DNA of 5,966 nt from Gammaproteobacteria bacterium TMED92 (GTDB lineage Bacteria; Pseudomonadota; Gammaproteobacteria; Pseudomonadales; Azotimanducaceae), in assembly GCA_002170355.2 (NCBI GenBank), contig NHET02000025.1, positions 4,939 through 10,904 of the forward strand, given 5' to 3'. The notes below the pieces were generated by a model that saw nothing but the letters and a program-made list of their open reading frames with translations, was not told the origin of the DNA and did no database searches. Positions within the stretch are counted from its first letter, which is position 1, and each line of letters starts with the position of its first letter. Made by a program: the position numbers and the translations under genes. Below are positions 4,856 through 5,966 of the stretch, one piece after another.

Positions 4856-5966
4856 ATGAAAACCTATTGGCGTCTGCCCAAAGGGGTGGACGAACTTCTG
4901 CCCCCGCGCGCATGGGACCTAGAGCTACTGCGTCGGCGGGTGCTCGATGTATTCGATCGGTGGGGCTTTGCATACGTTGACCCACCGCTCATTGAATACC
5001 TTGACGCGTTGCTTGTAGGCAGTGGCGAAGACCTAGACCTACAAACCCTGAAAGTGGTCGACCAAGTCAGCGGTAGGCAACTAGGTGTGCGAGCAGATAT
5101 GACGTCCCAGGCTGTGCGGATTGATGCACACAGCGCCGTAACTGACAGTGTACAGAGGCTGTGCTACGCGGGCCCGGTAGTCTTCGCCAACCCAGTATCG
5201 AGCCAGACGTCCCGGGTACAGTTAAAGGCTGGGGTCGAAATCTTCGGCGCACCAGGTATTGCGGCGGACGCAGAGGTAGTGAGTTTAATGCTCGAATCCC
5301 TCGCCGTGGCAAAGATTAACACCCCAGTGCTATTGCTTGGCCATATGGGCGTATACCGTAGTCTCGTAGCAGATTTATTGGCTTCGGGTAGCTTGCACAG
5401 CCAACAGCAAGGGCAGCTATTCAGCGCGGTACAGCGCAAGGCTTCGTCGGATATTCGAGATTTGGTGGGGGACGGCGGGGTCGCCGACATGCTGGTTGCG
5501 TTACCTAATCTTATGGGGCCGCCGGATATTTTGCAGCAAGCCCGTACGGTGCTTGCCGATGGACCATCAGGCATCTTACAAGCACTGGACGAGTTGGCAC
5601 AGTTGGCCGAGTTGGTTGCCCTGCAGCAAGGCGTAGAAGTAAGAATCGATGTGGCCGAGCTATCAGGTTACGGTTACCACAACGGTGCAGTGTTTGCGGT
5701 TTATCATCCAGAGCATGGTAAGGCGCTGGCTCAGGGCGGTCGCTACGATGGCGTTGGTGCAGCATTTGGCCGCGCGCGCCCGGCTACCGGTTTTGATATG
5801 AACCTAAAACAATTGCTGGTAACTGGTGATGGGCAGGGCGATGTCATTTTTGCGCCGTGGCACGAGCAAGGTGATCATCGAAGAGCGTTAACGGCGAAAA
5901 TAGACGCGCTGCGGGCCGCTGGCTCGCGTGTTGTGATGGGCTTATCAGCAAACGAATCCGCACCCT
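4856..5966 (+). CDS. hisZ: ATP phosphoribosyltransferase regulatory subunit HisZ, 3'-truncated by window edge
   Basis: HisRS-like paralogue that lacks aminoacylation activity and assembles with the short catalytic HisG to make the first enzyme of histidine synthesis and sense histidine. The frame is open to the window end: 370 codons, so about 20-30 residues are probably missing (Pseudomonas HisZ is about 394). Motifs like Pseudomonas HisZ: WRLPKGVDELLPPRA (5-19), LIEYLDALLVGSGEDLDL (45-62), GVRADMTSQAVRIDAH (77-92), RLCYAGPV (101-108), AGVEIFG (125-131), EVVSLMLE (140-147), GYGYHNGAVFAVY (271-283) and AQGGRYDGVG plus FGRARPATGF (292-313). The HisRS signature RGLDYY is replaced by SGYGYH (270-275), losing the catalytic Arg, as expected for HisZ. 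Residue 84 is Ser where related proteins usually have Pro (ADMTPQ). ATG 4856 is the first start codon after an in-frame TAA at 4820; Shine-Dalgarno weak (GGCGG, 4841-4845). Implies that the genome encodes a HisG of the short type. Confidence 0.95.
   Translation, partial: MKTYWRLPKGVDELLPPRAWDLELLRRRVLDVFDRWGFAYVDPPLIEYLDALLVGSGEDLDLQTLKVVDQVSGRQLGVRADMTSQAVRIDAHSAVTDSVQRLCYAGPVVFANPVSSQTSRVQLKAGVEIFGAPGIAADAEVVSLMLESLAVAKINTPVLLLGHMGVYRSLVADLLASGSLHSQQQGQLFSAVQRKASSDIRDLVGDGGVADMLVALPNLMGPPDILQQARTVLADGPSGILQALDELAQLAELVALQQGVEVRIDVAELSGYGYHNGAVFAVYHPEHGKALAQGGRYDGVGAAFGRARPATGFDMNLKQLLVTGDGQGDVIFAPWHEQGDHRRALTAKIDALRAAGSRVVMGLSANESAP

Noticed and set aside
5067..5765. Minus-strand ORFs within the last kilobase
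   Set aside because: They are antisense shadows of hisZ, whose + strand frame is open from 4856 to the end and carries clear HisZ motifs.

Overview
The window is a stretch of a gammaproteobacterial chromosome carrying a well-known conserved gene neighbourhood, all on the + strand: 'miaA - hfq - hflX - hflK - hflC - hisZ'. Both outer genes are cut by the window edges. The order miaA-hfq-hflX-hflK-hflC, followed by hisZ rather than by the nsrR/purA arrangement of enterics, fits a Pseudomonas-like or marine gammaproteobacterium. The proteins resemble their E. coli and Pseudomonas counterparts but are clearly diverged, so I would not go below class level. Composition looks even and moderately GC-rich. 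I see no mobile element, CRISPR array, tRNA, rRNA or sign of recent transfer.

Layout: 2-928 is miaA (tRNA dimethylallyltransferase), missing only the N-terminal residues before its P-loop. 929-1070 is a 142-bp gap that probably holds an hfq promoter and 5' leader; it contains a perfect five-fold A-A-N triplet run of the kind bound by the Hfq distal face. 1071-1310 is hfq with an unusually short C-terminal tail. 1341-2603 is hflX, starting 30 bp after hfq behind a poor ribosome binding site. 2604-2808 is the largest gene-free stretch (205 bp) and may carry a promoter for the next unit. 2809-3945 hflK and 3955-4830 hflC form a tight pair. 4856-5966 is hisZ, open at the window end; it covers 370 codons.

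How the genes relate: MiaA (A37 modification of tRNAs that read UNN codons), Hfq (RNA chaperone) and HflX (ribosome-splitting GTPase) form an RNA/translation stress group. HflK and HflC assemble around the membrane protease FtsH and control its access to substrates. HisZ is the regulatory subunit that the short form of ATP phosphoribosyltransferase (HisG-S) needs for the first step of histidine synthesis. It has no obvious functional tie to HflKC beyond shared transcription.

I found no undescribed system. The points most worth a second look are the ARN-type repeat in the hfq leader (possible autoregulation), the Tyr-to-Phe change at Hfq residue 25 on the face that would bind such a repeat, changes in the normally very conserved GPGETQ stretch of HflX, and the hflX-hflK gap.
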